A stretch of DNA of 64,000 bases from Lysobacter sp. S4-A87. GTDB lineage: Bacteria > Pseudomonadota > Gammaproteobacteria > Xanthomonadales > Xanthomonadaceae. The stretch covers positions 1,922,001 through 1,986,000 of the forward strand of contig NZ_CP093341.1 of NCBI RefSeq assembly GCF_022637455.1, given 5' to 3'. The notes under the pieces are model-generated. The model was not told where the DNA came from, made no database searches, and saw only the letters and a list, made by a program, of their open reading frames with translations. Positions 1-8,113 of this stretch are shown here, in pieces. Position 1 is the first letter of the stretch, and the number at the start of each line of letters is the position of its first letter. The translations under genes were made by a program, and so were the position numbers.

Positions 1-35
1 ACCAGGACCTGAGCGCAGCCGTCTGACCACCCGTC

Positions 36-80
36 GCCCGGGTAAGCGAAGCGCACCCGGGATGCGCATCACCGGGCTAC
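36..80. repeat. REP-type palindromic repeat (family A)
   Basis: The core CCCGGGTAAGCGAAGCGCAC is followed at 72-80 by the inverted end CCGGGCTAC. Related copies occur at 8026-8092, 26933-27020 and 39076-39151. The right end supplies the TAG stop codon of the neighbouring DUF998 gene at 77-79, so the repeat forms the 3' edge of that gene. It could fold at RNA level and protect or end the transcript. No terminator-like T-run follows it. Confidence 0.75.
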
Positions 81-757
81 GCTCCCTCGCGCACCCGCAC
101 CAGTTGCACCCGTCGCAACCAAGACGCCGCAGTGCCCAGCCACAGCAGGATCATCGAGATCACGGTCTTCTGCCGAAGGCCCTCTGGCATGCCGTGCCAG
201 TACGCGTAGATCCACAGCGCGATGAAAGTGGCCACCGCCCAGGGCAACGCCCATGCCACGTGCACGCGCCAGATCTCGTCGTAGTGGAAGCGCCAGGACT
301 GCACCATCATCGCCAGCGTCACGCTCAGGAAGGTGGTCAGCGCGGCGAGCCGATGCAGCTGGTTTTCCTGGTCGTGGTCGAGCAGCGGAAGATCGGTCTC
401 GGAGATCGCGGTCAGCGCCAGCGCGATTCCGGCAAGGGCCAGCAGGAACGCCGGCACGGCACTGCGCGCCTGCGGCTGCAGCACCCGGTACAGCCCGGCA
501 CCGAGCAGCATCAGCGCCATGCTGAGCGCGTAGTAGGCCATCCGCAGCCAGCCGCCATACGGACCCTTGAGGTAGGCGCTCAGCGGATCCTGGCGCCAGT
601 CCAGGTCGGTGCGCAGCCACTGCAGCACGATGCAGGTCGACAGGAATGCGATCACGGCCATCAGGCAGATCAACCCGGACCGCTGCCGCACGACACCATC
701 GAGGAAGCCGCCCTGCTTCCTTCGGACTGCGGTATCGACGGGGCCCGTCGCCTTCAT
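77..757 (-). CDS. DUF998 family integral membrane protein
   Basis: This 226-residue protein has about six membrane segments, near residues 28-47, 73-91, 100-118, 136-153, 166-186 and 198-214. The RQDPLSAYL stretch (55-63) and a histidine before the fourth segment (H135) are typical of the DUF998 family, whose members are small membrane proteins of unknown role. It is the last gene of the long minus-strand unit, 45 bases after the FAD oxidoreductase, so it may serve that pathway, but nothing in the sequence fixes a function. Its stop codon lies inside a REP element. The family call is fairly secure; the role is unknown. Confidence 0.75.
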   Translation of the reverse strand: MKATGPVDTAVRRKQGGFLDGVVRQRSGLICLMAVIAFLSTCIVLQWLRTDLDWRQDPLSAYLKGPYGGWLRMAYYALSMALMLLGAGLYRVLQPQARSAVPAFLLALAGIALALTAISETDLPLLDHDQENQLHRLAALTTFLSVTLAMMVQSWRFHYDEIWRVHVAWALPWAVATFIALWIYAYWHGMPEGLRQKTVISMILLWLGTAASWLRRVQLVRVREGA

Positions 758-802
758 GACTGTGCCAACGAGGCGGCCGCGAATTCGCGGCCACCTCCGA
801 CT

Positions 803-2323
803 CTACGCCACCGGCTTGGCCTTCAACACTGCCTGCGCCGCATTGCGTCCGGGCGCGCCGCTGATGCCGCCGCCGCCATGACTGCCGCTGCCGCACAGGT
901 AGAGGCCGTCGACCGGCGTGGCGTGGTTCGACCAGCCCGGCAGCGGGCGCATGAAGAACATCTGGTCGAGGATCAGCTGGCCGTGGTTGATGTCGCCTTC
1001 GGTCAGGCCGTACTCGCGCTCCAGGTCGACCGGCGTCAGCGTGCGCACTTCATGCACGGACGCCTCGAGCGCCGGGAACTGCTCGGCAAGGCTGGCGATC
1101 ACCGTGCGTTCAATCGTCGCCCTGGCATCGTCCCAGTCCATGCCACGCAGCTTGTACGGCGCCGACTGGACATGGACGGAGACGACATTACCGGCGGTGG
1201 TGACTTCCAGGTAGGGCTGCGCGGAAAGCTCGCCGTACTTGGCCGCGTCGTACGCGCGTTCCAGGTACTTCAGGGTCGGTGCGAACGCCAGGGTCCCGGC
1301 CGGCAGGCCATGGTTGCCATTGGTCAGCAGGTGCACCTTGGCGACGGCGCCGCGCATCTTGATCGACTGCACCTGCCAGACGAAGTCCGGCGGCAGTTCG
1401 GCCGCGCCAACCAGGCCCAGCAGCGTGCGGCGCGGGTCGGCGCCCGACAGCACCGTGGTCGCGGCGATTTCCTCGCCGTTCGCCAGGCGCACGCCGGACA
1501 CGCGCAGCGAATCGACCAGGATGCGTTCAACGCCAGCACCGGTGCGCACCTCGCCACCTGCAGCCTTCAGCGCGGCCACCAGCGCCCCGGCGACCTTGCC
1601 ATTGCCACCGACCACCGCGCGCTGTGCGAGGCCACCGCGGTTGAGCCAGTTGTGCATCAGTGTGTAGCCGGTGCCGGCCGACATCGAACCAAGCGTGTGG
1701 CCATGGATGCCGACGGCGGCGATCGCGGCCTTCAGCTGCTCCGACTCGAACCACTCCTCGGTGAACTCCAGCGTCGACATCGACATCGCCCGGATCACCC
1801 GGAACATGTCGCGACCGCCCAGTCGGCGCAGCGTCCAGGCCAGCTTGGCCAGCGGCCAGCCCTCGGCCAGGCCGACATGCGGCAGGCGCGGCATCGGCGT
1901 GCAGTAGGCGGCGTCGAGGAAGGCGGCGGCGCGATCCATGAAGGCCACGAACTCCGGCCAGCGCGCGGCGTCGGCGGCGGAGAACTGGCGGATCGATTCG
2001 AGCGTCGCGGCATCGCCCGGCATGGTCGACAGGTGCAGGCGCTTTCCGTCCGGCTGCAGCGACACGTACGGGGTCGCGGCCTCGTAGGCCAGGCCGTGCC
2101 GGGCCAGGCCGAGGTCGCTGACGATGTCGGGGCGCAGTTGGGCGCCGGCATGCAGCGGGTCGAACGTGCTGCCGCCGAAGGCATCTGCGGCCAGCTGCCC
2201 GCCGGCGCTGTCGCGCTGCTCGAGCACCAGCACCTTCTTCCCGGCCCTGGCCAGGTAGGTCGCCGCGACCAGGCCGTTGTGGCCGGCGCCGACGATGAGG
2301 ATGTCGTATCGCGTGTTCGTCAT
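803..2323 (-). CDS. FAD-dependent oxidoreductase, PYROXD2/phytoene-desaturase-like (copy 1)
   Basis: This 506-residue flavoprotein opens with a dinucleotide-binding fold (YDILIVGAGHNGLVAATYLA, about residues 5-24), which is the signature of the PYROXD2/CrtI-like amine-oxidase superfamily. The C-terminus carries the second FAD-binding stretch (YLCGSGSHGGGGISGAPG). Members oxidise C-N or C-C bonds; the substrate cannot be read from sequence. The start MTNTRYD was chosen because the next gene begins almost identically (MTNQYD) and because an upstream in-frame extension would be encoded by the REP element. It is a paralogue of the gene at 2457-4037, separated from it by 133 bases that hold an inverted-repeat element. 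The pair sits downstream of a GcvT-like gene, which suggests amine oxidation coupled to folate. Confidence 0.85.
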   Translation of the reverse strand: MTNTRYDILIVGAGHNGLVAATYLARAGKKVLVLEQRDSAGGQLAADAFGGSTFDPLHAGAQLRPDIVSDLGLARHGLAYEAATPYVSLQPDGKRLHLSTMPGDAATLESIRQFSAADAARWPEFVAFMDRAAAFLDAAYCTPMPRLPHVGLAEGWPLAKLAWTLRRLGGRDMFRVIRAMSMSTLEFTEEWFESEQLKAAIAAVGIHGHTLGSMSAGTGYTLMHNWLNRGGLAQRAVVGGNGKVAGALVAALKAAGGEVRTGAGVERILVDSLRVSGVRLANGEEIAATTVLSGADPRRTLLGLVGAAELPPDFVWQVQSIKMRGAVAKVHLLTNGNHGLPAGTLAFAPTLKYLERAYDAAKYGELSAQPYLEVTTAGNVVSVHVQSAPYKLRGMDWDDARATIERTVIASLAEQFPALEASVHEVRTLTPVDLEREYGLTEGDINHGQLILDQMFFMRPLPGWSNHATPVDGLYLCGSGSHGGGGISGAPGRNAAQAVLKAKPVA

Positions 2324-2347
2324 GGTTGCTTCTGCTGGTTCTGGATC

Positions 2348-2437
2348 GTCATCCCGGCGAAAGCCGGGATCCATTTTGACGTTGATGCTCGCGGAAGCCG
2401 CGAGATCAAGATGGGTCCCGGCTTTCGCCGGGACGAC
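2348..2437. repeat. Inverted REP pair (family B) between the two FAD genes
   Basis: A left copy (GTCATCCCGGCGAAAGCCGG, from 2348) and a right inverted copy (CCCGGCTTTCGCCGGGACGA, from 2417) flank a small perfect hairpin CTCGCGG-AAG-CCGCGAG at 2388-2404. The whole 90 bases is roughly self-complementary and would fold into a long cruciform or three-hairpin structure. The same family recurs at 45541-45696. Such elements are common between genes of proteobacteria and can stabilise or attenuate an operon transcript; here it divides two paralogous genes. Confidence 0.8.
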
Positions 2438-2456
2438 GGGTCGTGGCGGACGGCCA

Positions 2457-4037
2457 TCACTTCCAGTCCTTCAATACTTCCTGCGCGGCCATCTTGCCGG
2501 CCGCGCCCATCACGCCACCGCCCGGATGCGCACCGGAGGCGCCGAAGTAGTAGCCCGGCAGCGGCGTGCGGAAATCCGCCCACTGCGGCGCCGGTCGCAG
2601 GAAGAACAGCTGGTGCAGCAGCAGTTCGCCGTGGAAGATGTTGCCGCCGGTGATGCCGGCGATCTGCTCGATATCCTTGGGCGTGATCACCTGCTTGCCG
2701 ACGATCTTGCTGCGGATGTCCGGGGCGTAGCGCTCGAGGGTGGAGATCACGGTCTCGCCGAAGGCATCGCGCTTGGCATCGTCCCAGCCGCCCTCGATGT
2801 CGTACGGCGCGTACTGCACGAAGCACGACGCCACGTGATGGCCCGGCGGGGCCATGTCGCGGTCGATCATCGACGGGAAGATCATGTCGATGTAGGGCTG
2901 CTTGGCGAACTGGCCGTACTTGGCTTCGTCGTAGGCGCGCTCGATGTACTCCATGCTCGGGCTGATCGAGACCGCGCCGCGGTGCAACGGACCTTCGCCC
3001 GGCAGGCAGGTGAAATCCGGCAAGCCGCTGAAGGCGATGTTGACCTTGCCCGATGAGCCGCGCACGCGGAAGTTCCTGATCTGCTGCACGAATTCGTCTG
3101 GAAGGTGCTTGCCCTCGACGAACTGCAGGAAGCTGCGCTTCGGGTCAGCTGCGGAGATCACCACCTTGGCGCGCAGCTCGTCACCGTTGGCGAGCGCGAC
3201 ACCGGAGGCGCGGCCGCCGCGCACGACCACCTGCTCGACCGCGGCATTGGTGCGGATCTCCACGCCCAGCGCGCGCGCCGAACTGGCGATCGCCTGGGTG
3301 ACGCCGCCATTGCCGTTCTTGCAGAAGCCCCAGGCGCGGAAGGCGCCGTCGATCTCGCCCATGTAGTGATGCAGCAGCACGTAGGCGGTGCCCGGCGAAT
3401 GCGGGCCGAGGAAGGTGCCGATGATGCCGCTGGCCGACTTGGTGCCCTTGAGCGGGTCGAACTCGAACCAGTCGTTGAGCAGGTCGGCCGCCGACTGCGT
3501 CAGCAGCTTGGCGATCTGGTAGAGCTCCTTCTCCGACAGGCTCTTGCCGTACTGGCCGAGCTTGAGCAGGCCCTTGAGGTCGCGCAGGCTCAGCGACGAC
3601 GGATCCGGCGGCACCAGGCCGATGATCGGCTTGATCGCCTTGGCCGCGCGCGCCATCACCCGGCCGTATTCGTCGGAGGCTTCCGCGTCGCGTGGCGAAT
3701 GGCGGTAGAGCTCCTGGCGCGTGAGGTCGTGGTCGTCCCACGCGGCCAGGTAGTCACCGTTGTCCATCGGCGTGACCGTGCTCGGCAGCGGCAGGATCTT
3801 CAGGCCGTGCTTTGGCAGTTCGAGGTCGCGGATGATCTCCGGCCGCAGCAGGCTGACCACGTAGGAGAACTGGCTGAAACGGTAGCCGGGGAACGGTTCG
3901 GCGGTCACCGCGGCGCCACCGACGACCTCGCGGCGTTCGAGAACGGCCACCTTCTTGCCCGCGCGCGCCAGGTAGGCGGCGGCGATCAGGCCGTTGTGGC
4001 CGGCGCCGATGACGATGGCGTCGTACTGGTTGGTCAT
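2457..4037 (-). CDS. FAD-dependent oxidoreductase, PYROXD2/phytoene-desaturase-like (copy 2)
   Basis: The product is 526 residues. Its N-terminal Rossmann fold (AIVIGAGHNGLIAAAYLARA) is followed by the glutamate-ended strand of FAD-binding proteins (VAVLERREVVGG). Near the C-terminus is a second FAD motif (YYFGASGAHPGGGVMGAAG). It resembles its downstream neighbour in layout and in both motifs, so the two arose by duplication and may form a heteromer or act on successive substrates. The ATG at 4037 overlaps the stop of the GcvT-like gene (TGATG), which implies translational coupling and fixes the start. It most likely oxidises an amine or a related reduced substrate in the cytoplasm. It is unlikely to be a carotenoid enzyme, because no carotenoid genes surround it. 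Confidence 0.85.
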   Translation of the reverse strand: MTNQYDAIVIGAGHNGLIAAAYLARAGKKVAVLERREVVGGAAVTAEPFPGYRFSQFSYVVSLLRPEIIRDLELPKHGLKILPLPSTVTPMDNGDYLAAWDDHDLTRQELYRHSPRDAEASDEYGRVMARAAKAIKPIIGLVPPDPSSLSLRDLKGLLKLGQYGKSLSEKELYQIAKLLTQSAADLLNDWFEFDPLKGTKSASGIIGTFLGPHSPGTAYVLLHHYMGEIDGAFRAWGFCKNGNGGVTQAIASSARALGVEIRTNAAVEQVVVRGGRASGVALANGDELRAKVVISAADPKRSFLQFVEGKHLPDEFVQQIRNFRVRGSSGKVNIAFSGLPDFTCLPGEGPLHRGAVSISPSMEYIERAYDEAKYGQFAKQPYIDMIFPSMIDRDMAPPGHHVASCFVQYAPYDIEGGWDDAKRDAFGETVISTLERYAPDIRSKIVGKQVITPKDIEQIAGITGGNIFHGELLLHQLFFLRPAPQWADFRTPLPGYYFGASGAHPGGGVMGAAGKMAAQEVLKDWK

Positions 4038-5233
4038 CACTTCTTCTTCCACTCCGGCTCGTAGAACGGCAGCTTCACCACCTTGCCCGGCGCCTGCAGG
4101 CGCTTGTGCTCGACGGTGACTTCCATCGTCAGCGCGGTGCCCGGTTCGTAGTACGGACGTTGCAGGTGCACCAGCGCGATGTACTTCTTCAGCACCGGCG
4201 ACCAGGTGCTGGTCGAGGCGTAACCCACCTGCTTTCCGTCCTGCATCATCGGCAGGCTGTCGCGCACGGCCATGGCGGGAATCTGCGGCGGCAGGCCGAC
4301 GCGCGCGAACAATGGCTCCATCTTTTCCCAGTCGACCTCGAAGCCGACCAGCTTCCACGCCGAGCCCTCGCGCTTCTCGCGCTCCAGCGCACGGCGGCCG
4401 ACGAAGTAGCCGGGCTTGTCGAGCTGCACGGCCCAGTCCAGGCCCATCTCCAGCGGCGTCGACTTCTGCCCTTCGATCCAGGCGTGGTTGGCGGCGGTGT
4501 AGTCGACGTCGATCATGAACAAGCCGGCCTCGACGCGGGCCATGTCCATTGCCAGGATCCCGCACGGGACGATGCCGTAGTCGCCACCGGCTTCCATCAG
4601 CGCATCCCAGACGTGCAGCGCGTCGGCCTTGTCGATCCAGATCTCGTAACCCAGGTCGCCGGTGTAACCGGTGCGCGAGATGGTCACCGGCTTGCCGGCC
4701 AGCGTGTTCGCCATCACCTTGAAGTACTTGAGCTTGTCGAGCGTCCTGGCGCAGCAGCGGTTGAGCACCGCGCGCGATTTCGGGCCCTGCAGGCTCAGTG
4801 CGGCGACCTGCTCGGTGACCTCGGTGATCGTCACGTCCATGCCGACGGCGTTCATCGACAGCCAGCGCAGTGACGGTTCGGCCGAGGTCAGCCGGAAGGT
4901 GTCATCGGCAAGGCGCGAGATCGTGCCGTCGTCGAGCAGCTTGCCTTCTTCGTCGCACCAGCCGGTGTAGCCGACCTGGCCGACTGCCATCTTCTGCACG
5001 TCGCGCGGCGTCAGCTTGTGCAGCAGGCGGGCGGCATCGGGGCCGGTGATGATGTATTTCATCAGCGGCGAGACGTCGATCGCGGCGACGCCGTCGCGGA
5101 TCGCCCAGTACTCGCGGTCCAGGTTCAGGTCGTAGGAGCCGGCCACGATGTGCCCGGCCCAGCGCCGCCAGTTCTGCGGCAGGCACAGGCGCGAGGTGCG
5201 CTCGTGGAAAGGCGTGCGTTTGAGTTCCAGCAT
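4037..5233 (-). CDS. GcvT/YgfZ-family aminomethyltransferase-like protein
   Basis: This 398-residue protein has the folate-binding fold of the glycine-cleavage T protein, including the acidic loop KLLDDGTISRL (about 99-109), where the family contacts tetrahydrofolate, the TGY repeats, and a C-terminal barrel. True GcvT is about 360-370 residues and lies near gcvH/gcvP; neither is here. Instead it is fused by a one-base overlap to two FAD oxidoreductases. That arrangement recalls sarcosine, dimethylglycine and DMSP demethylation systems, in which a GcvT-like protein captures a one-carbon unit. The start at 5233 has an AGGA ribosome site six bases upstream. Demethylation of an unknown N- or S-methyl compound is inference. 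Confidence 0.8.
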   Translation of the reverse strand: MLELKRTPFHERTSRLCLPQNWRRWAGHIVAGSYDLNLDREYWAIRDGVAAIDVSPLMKYIITGPDAARLLHKLTPRDVQKMAVGQVGYTGWCDEEGKLLDDGTISRLADDTFRLTSAEPSLRWLSMNAVGMDVTITEVTEQVAALSLQGPKSRAVLNRCCARTLDKLKYFKVMANTLAGKPVTISRTGYTGDLGYEIWIDKADALHVWDALMEAGGDYGIVPCGILAMDMARVEAGLFMIDVDYTAANHAWIEGQKSTPLEMGLDWAVQLDKPGYFVGRRALEREKREGSAWKLVGFEVDWEKMEPLFARVGLPPQIPAMAVRDSLPMMQDGKQVGYASTSTWSPVLKKYIALVHLQRPYYEPGTALTMEVTVEHKRLQAPGKVVKLPFYEPEWKKK

Positions 5234-5291
5234 GGGATTCCTGCGTGCGTGCTTGCGTGCTGCGGGGTCGATCGGATTGCGGTGGACTGGC

Positions 5292-6665
5292 TCAGGGCTT
5301 CGCGGCGGGTGGGAGCAGTGGGCTGGCGCCGCCATTGCGCAAGCGCAGGACGGCGTAGACCGGCAACCCTGCAGCCGCCAGTACGATAGCCCAGCCGAAC
5401 GGCTCGCTGCCAAGGCCGATGAAGGCAAAAGTCGCATACGCCAGGCCCGGGATCGCCACCACCAGCATGTCGCTGTTGGCCGGGCGCTGGCCGCGGCGCC
5501 ACAGCACCAGCAGGGCGAGTGCACAGCACAGGTACAGCGGCAGGTTGGCGGCGGTCACGACGGTGGTGATGAAGGTAAAGCCCTGCACCAGCGATTTGCT
5601 GTAGTTCATCAGGATCATCGCGCTGGCGAGCAGGCCGGTCGCGACCAGCGCCAGCGCCGGAGCGCCGAAGCGATTGCTGCGCGAGAACGACGCCGGCAGG
5701 CCGCCGTTGCAGGCGATGGTGCGGGTCAGTTCGCCGACCAGGAGCACCCAGCCGTTCAATGCACCCAGGCCGCTGATGACCACGAACAGCGACAACGCGC
5801 GGCCGTAGCCGCCACCGATCAGGCGATCGAGCAGATCGGAGAACGGCGCCTTCGATTGCGCCAGTTCGGCCGCCGGGATCAGCAACAGCGGCACGGACGA
5901 GACAACCAGGTAGATCACGGCCGTGATCATCGTGCCGACCATGGTCGCGCGCGGAATGGTCCAGCCCGGGTCGCGCACGCGGTCGGCCGGCACCGCCGCA
6001 GATTCGAAACCGAGCATCGCGAACAGGGCGATAGTGGAAGCCGCCATCAGCGGCGCCAGGCTGACCGCCTGCGTCGGCAGGTTTTCGGTGTAGCTGGAGG
6101 GGTGGGTCAGCAGCAACCAGATGCCGAGTCCGGCCACCGTCAGCATCGGCAGCAGCTTCAGCACGGTCGTCACGATCTGCACGCGCCCGCCGGCGCGCAC
6201 GCCCAGCAGGTTGACCAGCACGAACATCCACAGCAACGTCACCGCCTGCAGCGAGGCGGGCACTTCGCGCAATGCCGGGAACAGCGTGTCGAGATAACCG
6301 ACCACGCCGATGGCGATCGCCGCATTGGTGATCCAGGTCGCGATCCAGTACGACCACATCGCCACGAACGCAGGGATCTCGCCGAGCGTGGCGCGGATGT
6401 AACCGTAGGGGCCGTCGGCCGAGGGCATGTCGCGCGCGAGCCGGGCGAACACACGTGCCATCGCCAGGCAGCCGACCACGGTGATGACCCAGCCAAGCAT
6501 CGCGCTGTAGCCATACGGCGCCAGCGACGCCGGCAACAGGAAGATGCCGATGCCAATCGTGTTGCCCACCACCAGTGCGGTACACATCCAGAACCCGAGC
6601 TTGCGTTCGGGGGCCGTGCCGGAGAGTTGCGTCGTGCCAGCCTGGGTGCCGCGCGGATCCTGCAT
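5292..6665 (-). CDS. APC-family amino acid/polyamine permease
   Basis: A 457-residue inner-membrane transporter with about 12 hydrophobic segments. The first helix contains GNTIGIGIFLLPASLA (about 34-49), the substrate-binding GxG-type motif of the APC superfamily. Helix 6 carries FAMLGFESAAVPADRV, typical of the AdiC/PotE branch of amino-acid antiporters. It would import or exchange an amino acid, amine or small peptide product. A TAGGAAGG ribosome site sits just before ATG 6665. It lies between the four exported hydrolases and the cytosolic GcvT/FAD genes, the expected position for the step that brings the periplasmic product into the cell. Confidence 0.88.
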   Translation of the reverse strand: MQDPRGTQAGTTQLSGTAPERKLGFWMCTALVVGNTIGIGIFLLPASLAPYGYSAMLGWVITVVGCLAMARVFARLARDMPSADGPYGYIRATLGEIPAFVAMWSYWIATWITNAAIAIGVVGYLDTLFPALREVPASLQAVTLLWMFVLVNLLGVRAGGRVQIVTTVLKLLPMLTVAGLGIWLLLTHPSSYTENLPTQAVSLAPLMAASTIALFAMLGFESAAVPADRVRDPGWTIPRATMVGTMITAVIYLVVSSVPLLLIPAAELAQSKAPFSDLLDRLIGGGYGRALSLFVVISGLGALNGWVLLVGELTRTIACNGGLPASFSRSNRFGAPALALVATGLLASAMILMNYSKSLVQGFTFITTVVTAANLPLYLCCALALLVLWRRGQRPANSDMLVVAIPGLAYATFAFIGLGSEPFGWAIVLAAAGLPVYAVLRLRNGGASPLLPPAAKP

Positions 6666-6727
6666 GCCTTCCTACCCCTGTTCAGTGTTCAGTTGCTGGT
6701 GCGTCGAGCGACATCGCCATCATGTAC

Positions 6728-8113
6728 TCAACGCGCGGGTTTGTTGCAGCTGTCATCCGGTGCCGCGCAGACCAGCCTGCCCCGTGCCATCACGGCCTCG
6801 ACCCGGCGCAGGACCTCGATGTCGGCCAGCGGGTCACCGGCGACCGCGACCAGGTCGGCCGACTTGCCGGCGGCGACCGATCCGAACTGCGCATCGCGCC
6901 CCAGTGACTTCGCCGCGCTGATCGTGGCCGAGCCGATCGCCTGCATCGGCGTTTGCCCGTTGCGCACCATGTAGGCGAACTGGCGCGCGTTCTGGCCGTG
7001 CGGGTAGACGCCGCTGTCGGTGCCGAAGCCGATGCGCACGCCGGCCTTGACCGCCTTGGCGAATCCGTCGCGCTGGGTCTGGGTGGTCTCGGTGTTCTTG
7101 CGCAGGATTTCTTCCGGCCAGCCGTCGCGGCGGCCGATCTCCTCGATGTAGTCGCCGTTGTAGACATCGGCGACCAGCCAGGTGCCGTGCTTCTTCATCA
7201 GCGCGATGCCCTCGTCGTCGAGGTAGGAGCCGTGTTCGATCGAGCGCACGCCGGCGCGGACTGCGCGCTTGATGCCCTCGGCGCCGTGGGCGTGGGCGAC
7301 GACGAAGGTGCCGTGCAGCGCCGCCTCCTCGACCGCGGCACGGATCTCGGCCTCGCTGTATTCCGGGGCGCCGGGCTCGGTACCGCTGGCCAGGACCGCA
7401 CCGGTGGCGATCAGCTTGATGAAATCGGCGCCGCCGGCGATCAGCTCGCGCACGCGCTGGCGGATCTCCGCTTCGGAGTTGGCGACGCCGCGGCGCATGT
7501 CGGCCGGAACCTGCACGTCCGGCGCCAGGCCGGTGACTTCGCCGCCGCCCTGGCTGACGGTGACGTAGGTGCCCGCCACGAACATGCGCGGCCCCTCGAC
7601 GATGCCCTCATTGATGGCATTGCGCAGGGCGACGTCGGTGAAGGCGCGGTAAGTGCCGACATCACGCACGGTGGTGAAGCCGGCGCGCAGGGTATCGCGG
7701 GCGTTGCGAACGCCGACCAGGGCATCGCGCGCGGAGGTGCTCATCAGCGGCGCGGCAACGTTGTCGGACTGGATGTCGCCGACCAGGTGCGTGTGCAGGT
7801 CGACCAGGCCCGGCAACACGGTGTAACCCGACCAGTCGATGACGCGGGCATCGCCTGTGGTCGCGGTCGAGTACGGCTCGACGCGGGTGATGCGTTCGCC
7901 TTCGATGCGGATGGCCTGGTCGTTGAGGACGCGCCCGGCATCGACATCGACCAGGTGACCGGCGCGGATCACCACGGCCTGGCCAGGAGCTGCGGTAGCG
8001 CTGGCCATGGCCAGTGCGAGCGCGAGTAGCCCGGGTAAGCGCAGCGCACCCGGGGCCCTGGGCGCCCGAAAGTCCGGGGTTGCCCGGGCTGCGTGATTGA
8101 TCGGGTTGGTCAT
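6728..8113 (-). CDS. Exported amidohydrolase, prolidase-like
   Basis: This 461-residue metal-dependent hydrolase of the amidohydrolase superfamily has the HxH motif (VDLHTHL), later metal ligands in VAHAHGAEGI and IEHGSYLDDEG, and the catalytic aspartate in GFGTDSGVYPHG. Relatives in this subgroup include Xaa-Pro/Xaa-Arg dipeptidases and imidazolonepropionase-like enzymes. The N-terminus has a hydrophobic stretch ending ATAAPGQA, so export is likely. ATG 8113 overlaps the stop of the P1 peptidase gene by four bases (ATGA), supporting this start. Residues about 8-29 of the leader are encoded by a REP element (8026-8092), so the natural leader may be mosaic. Cleavage of a dipeptide or an N-acyl amino compound is inferred. 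Confidence 0.87.
   Translation of the reverse strand: MTNPINHAARATPDFRAPRAPGALRLPGLLALALAMASATAAPGQAVVIRAGHLVDVDAGRVLNDQAIRIEGERITRVEPYSTATTGDARVIDWSGYTVLPGLVDLHTHLVGDIQSDNVAAPLMSTSARDALVGVRNARDTLRAGFTTVRDVGTYRAFTDVALRNAINEGIVEGPRMFVAGTYVTVSQGGGEVTGLAPDVQVPADMRRGVANSEAEIRQRVRELIAGGADFIKLIATGAVLASGTEPGAPEYSEAEIRAAVEEAALHGTFVVAHAHGAEGIKRAVRAGVRSIEHGSYLDDEGIALMKKHGTWLVADVYNGDYIEEIGRRDGWPEEILRKNTETTQTQRDGFAKAVKAGVRIGFGTDSGVYPHGQNARQFAYMVRNGQTPMQAIGSATISAAKSLGRDAQFGSVAAGKSADLVAVAGDPLADIEVLRRVEAVMARGRLVCAAPDDSCNKPAR
8026..8092. repeat. REP-type repeat (family A) inside a coding sequence
   Basis: The left arm GTAGCCCGGGTAAGCGCAGC begins at 8026 and the inverted right arm TTGCCCGGGCTGC ends at 8092. 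The element lies wholly within the first 30 codons of the amidohydrolase gene and reads through in frame, giving the peptide APGALRLPGLL in the export leader. Other copies of this family in the window lie between genes or at a gene's 3' edge. Confidence 0.75.

Noticed and set aside
1-26. Possible 3' end of a plus-strand gene (reads QDLSAAV then TGA)
   Set aside because: Only eight codons are visible, too few to separate from chance.
803-4037. Carotenoid biosynthesis (CrtI) for the two flavoproteins
   Set aside because: The GAGHNGL motif fits PYROXD2-like proteins, and no phytoene synthase, cyclase or other carotenoid gene is near.
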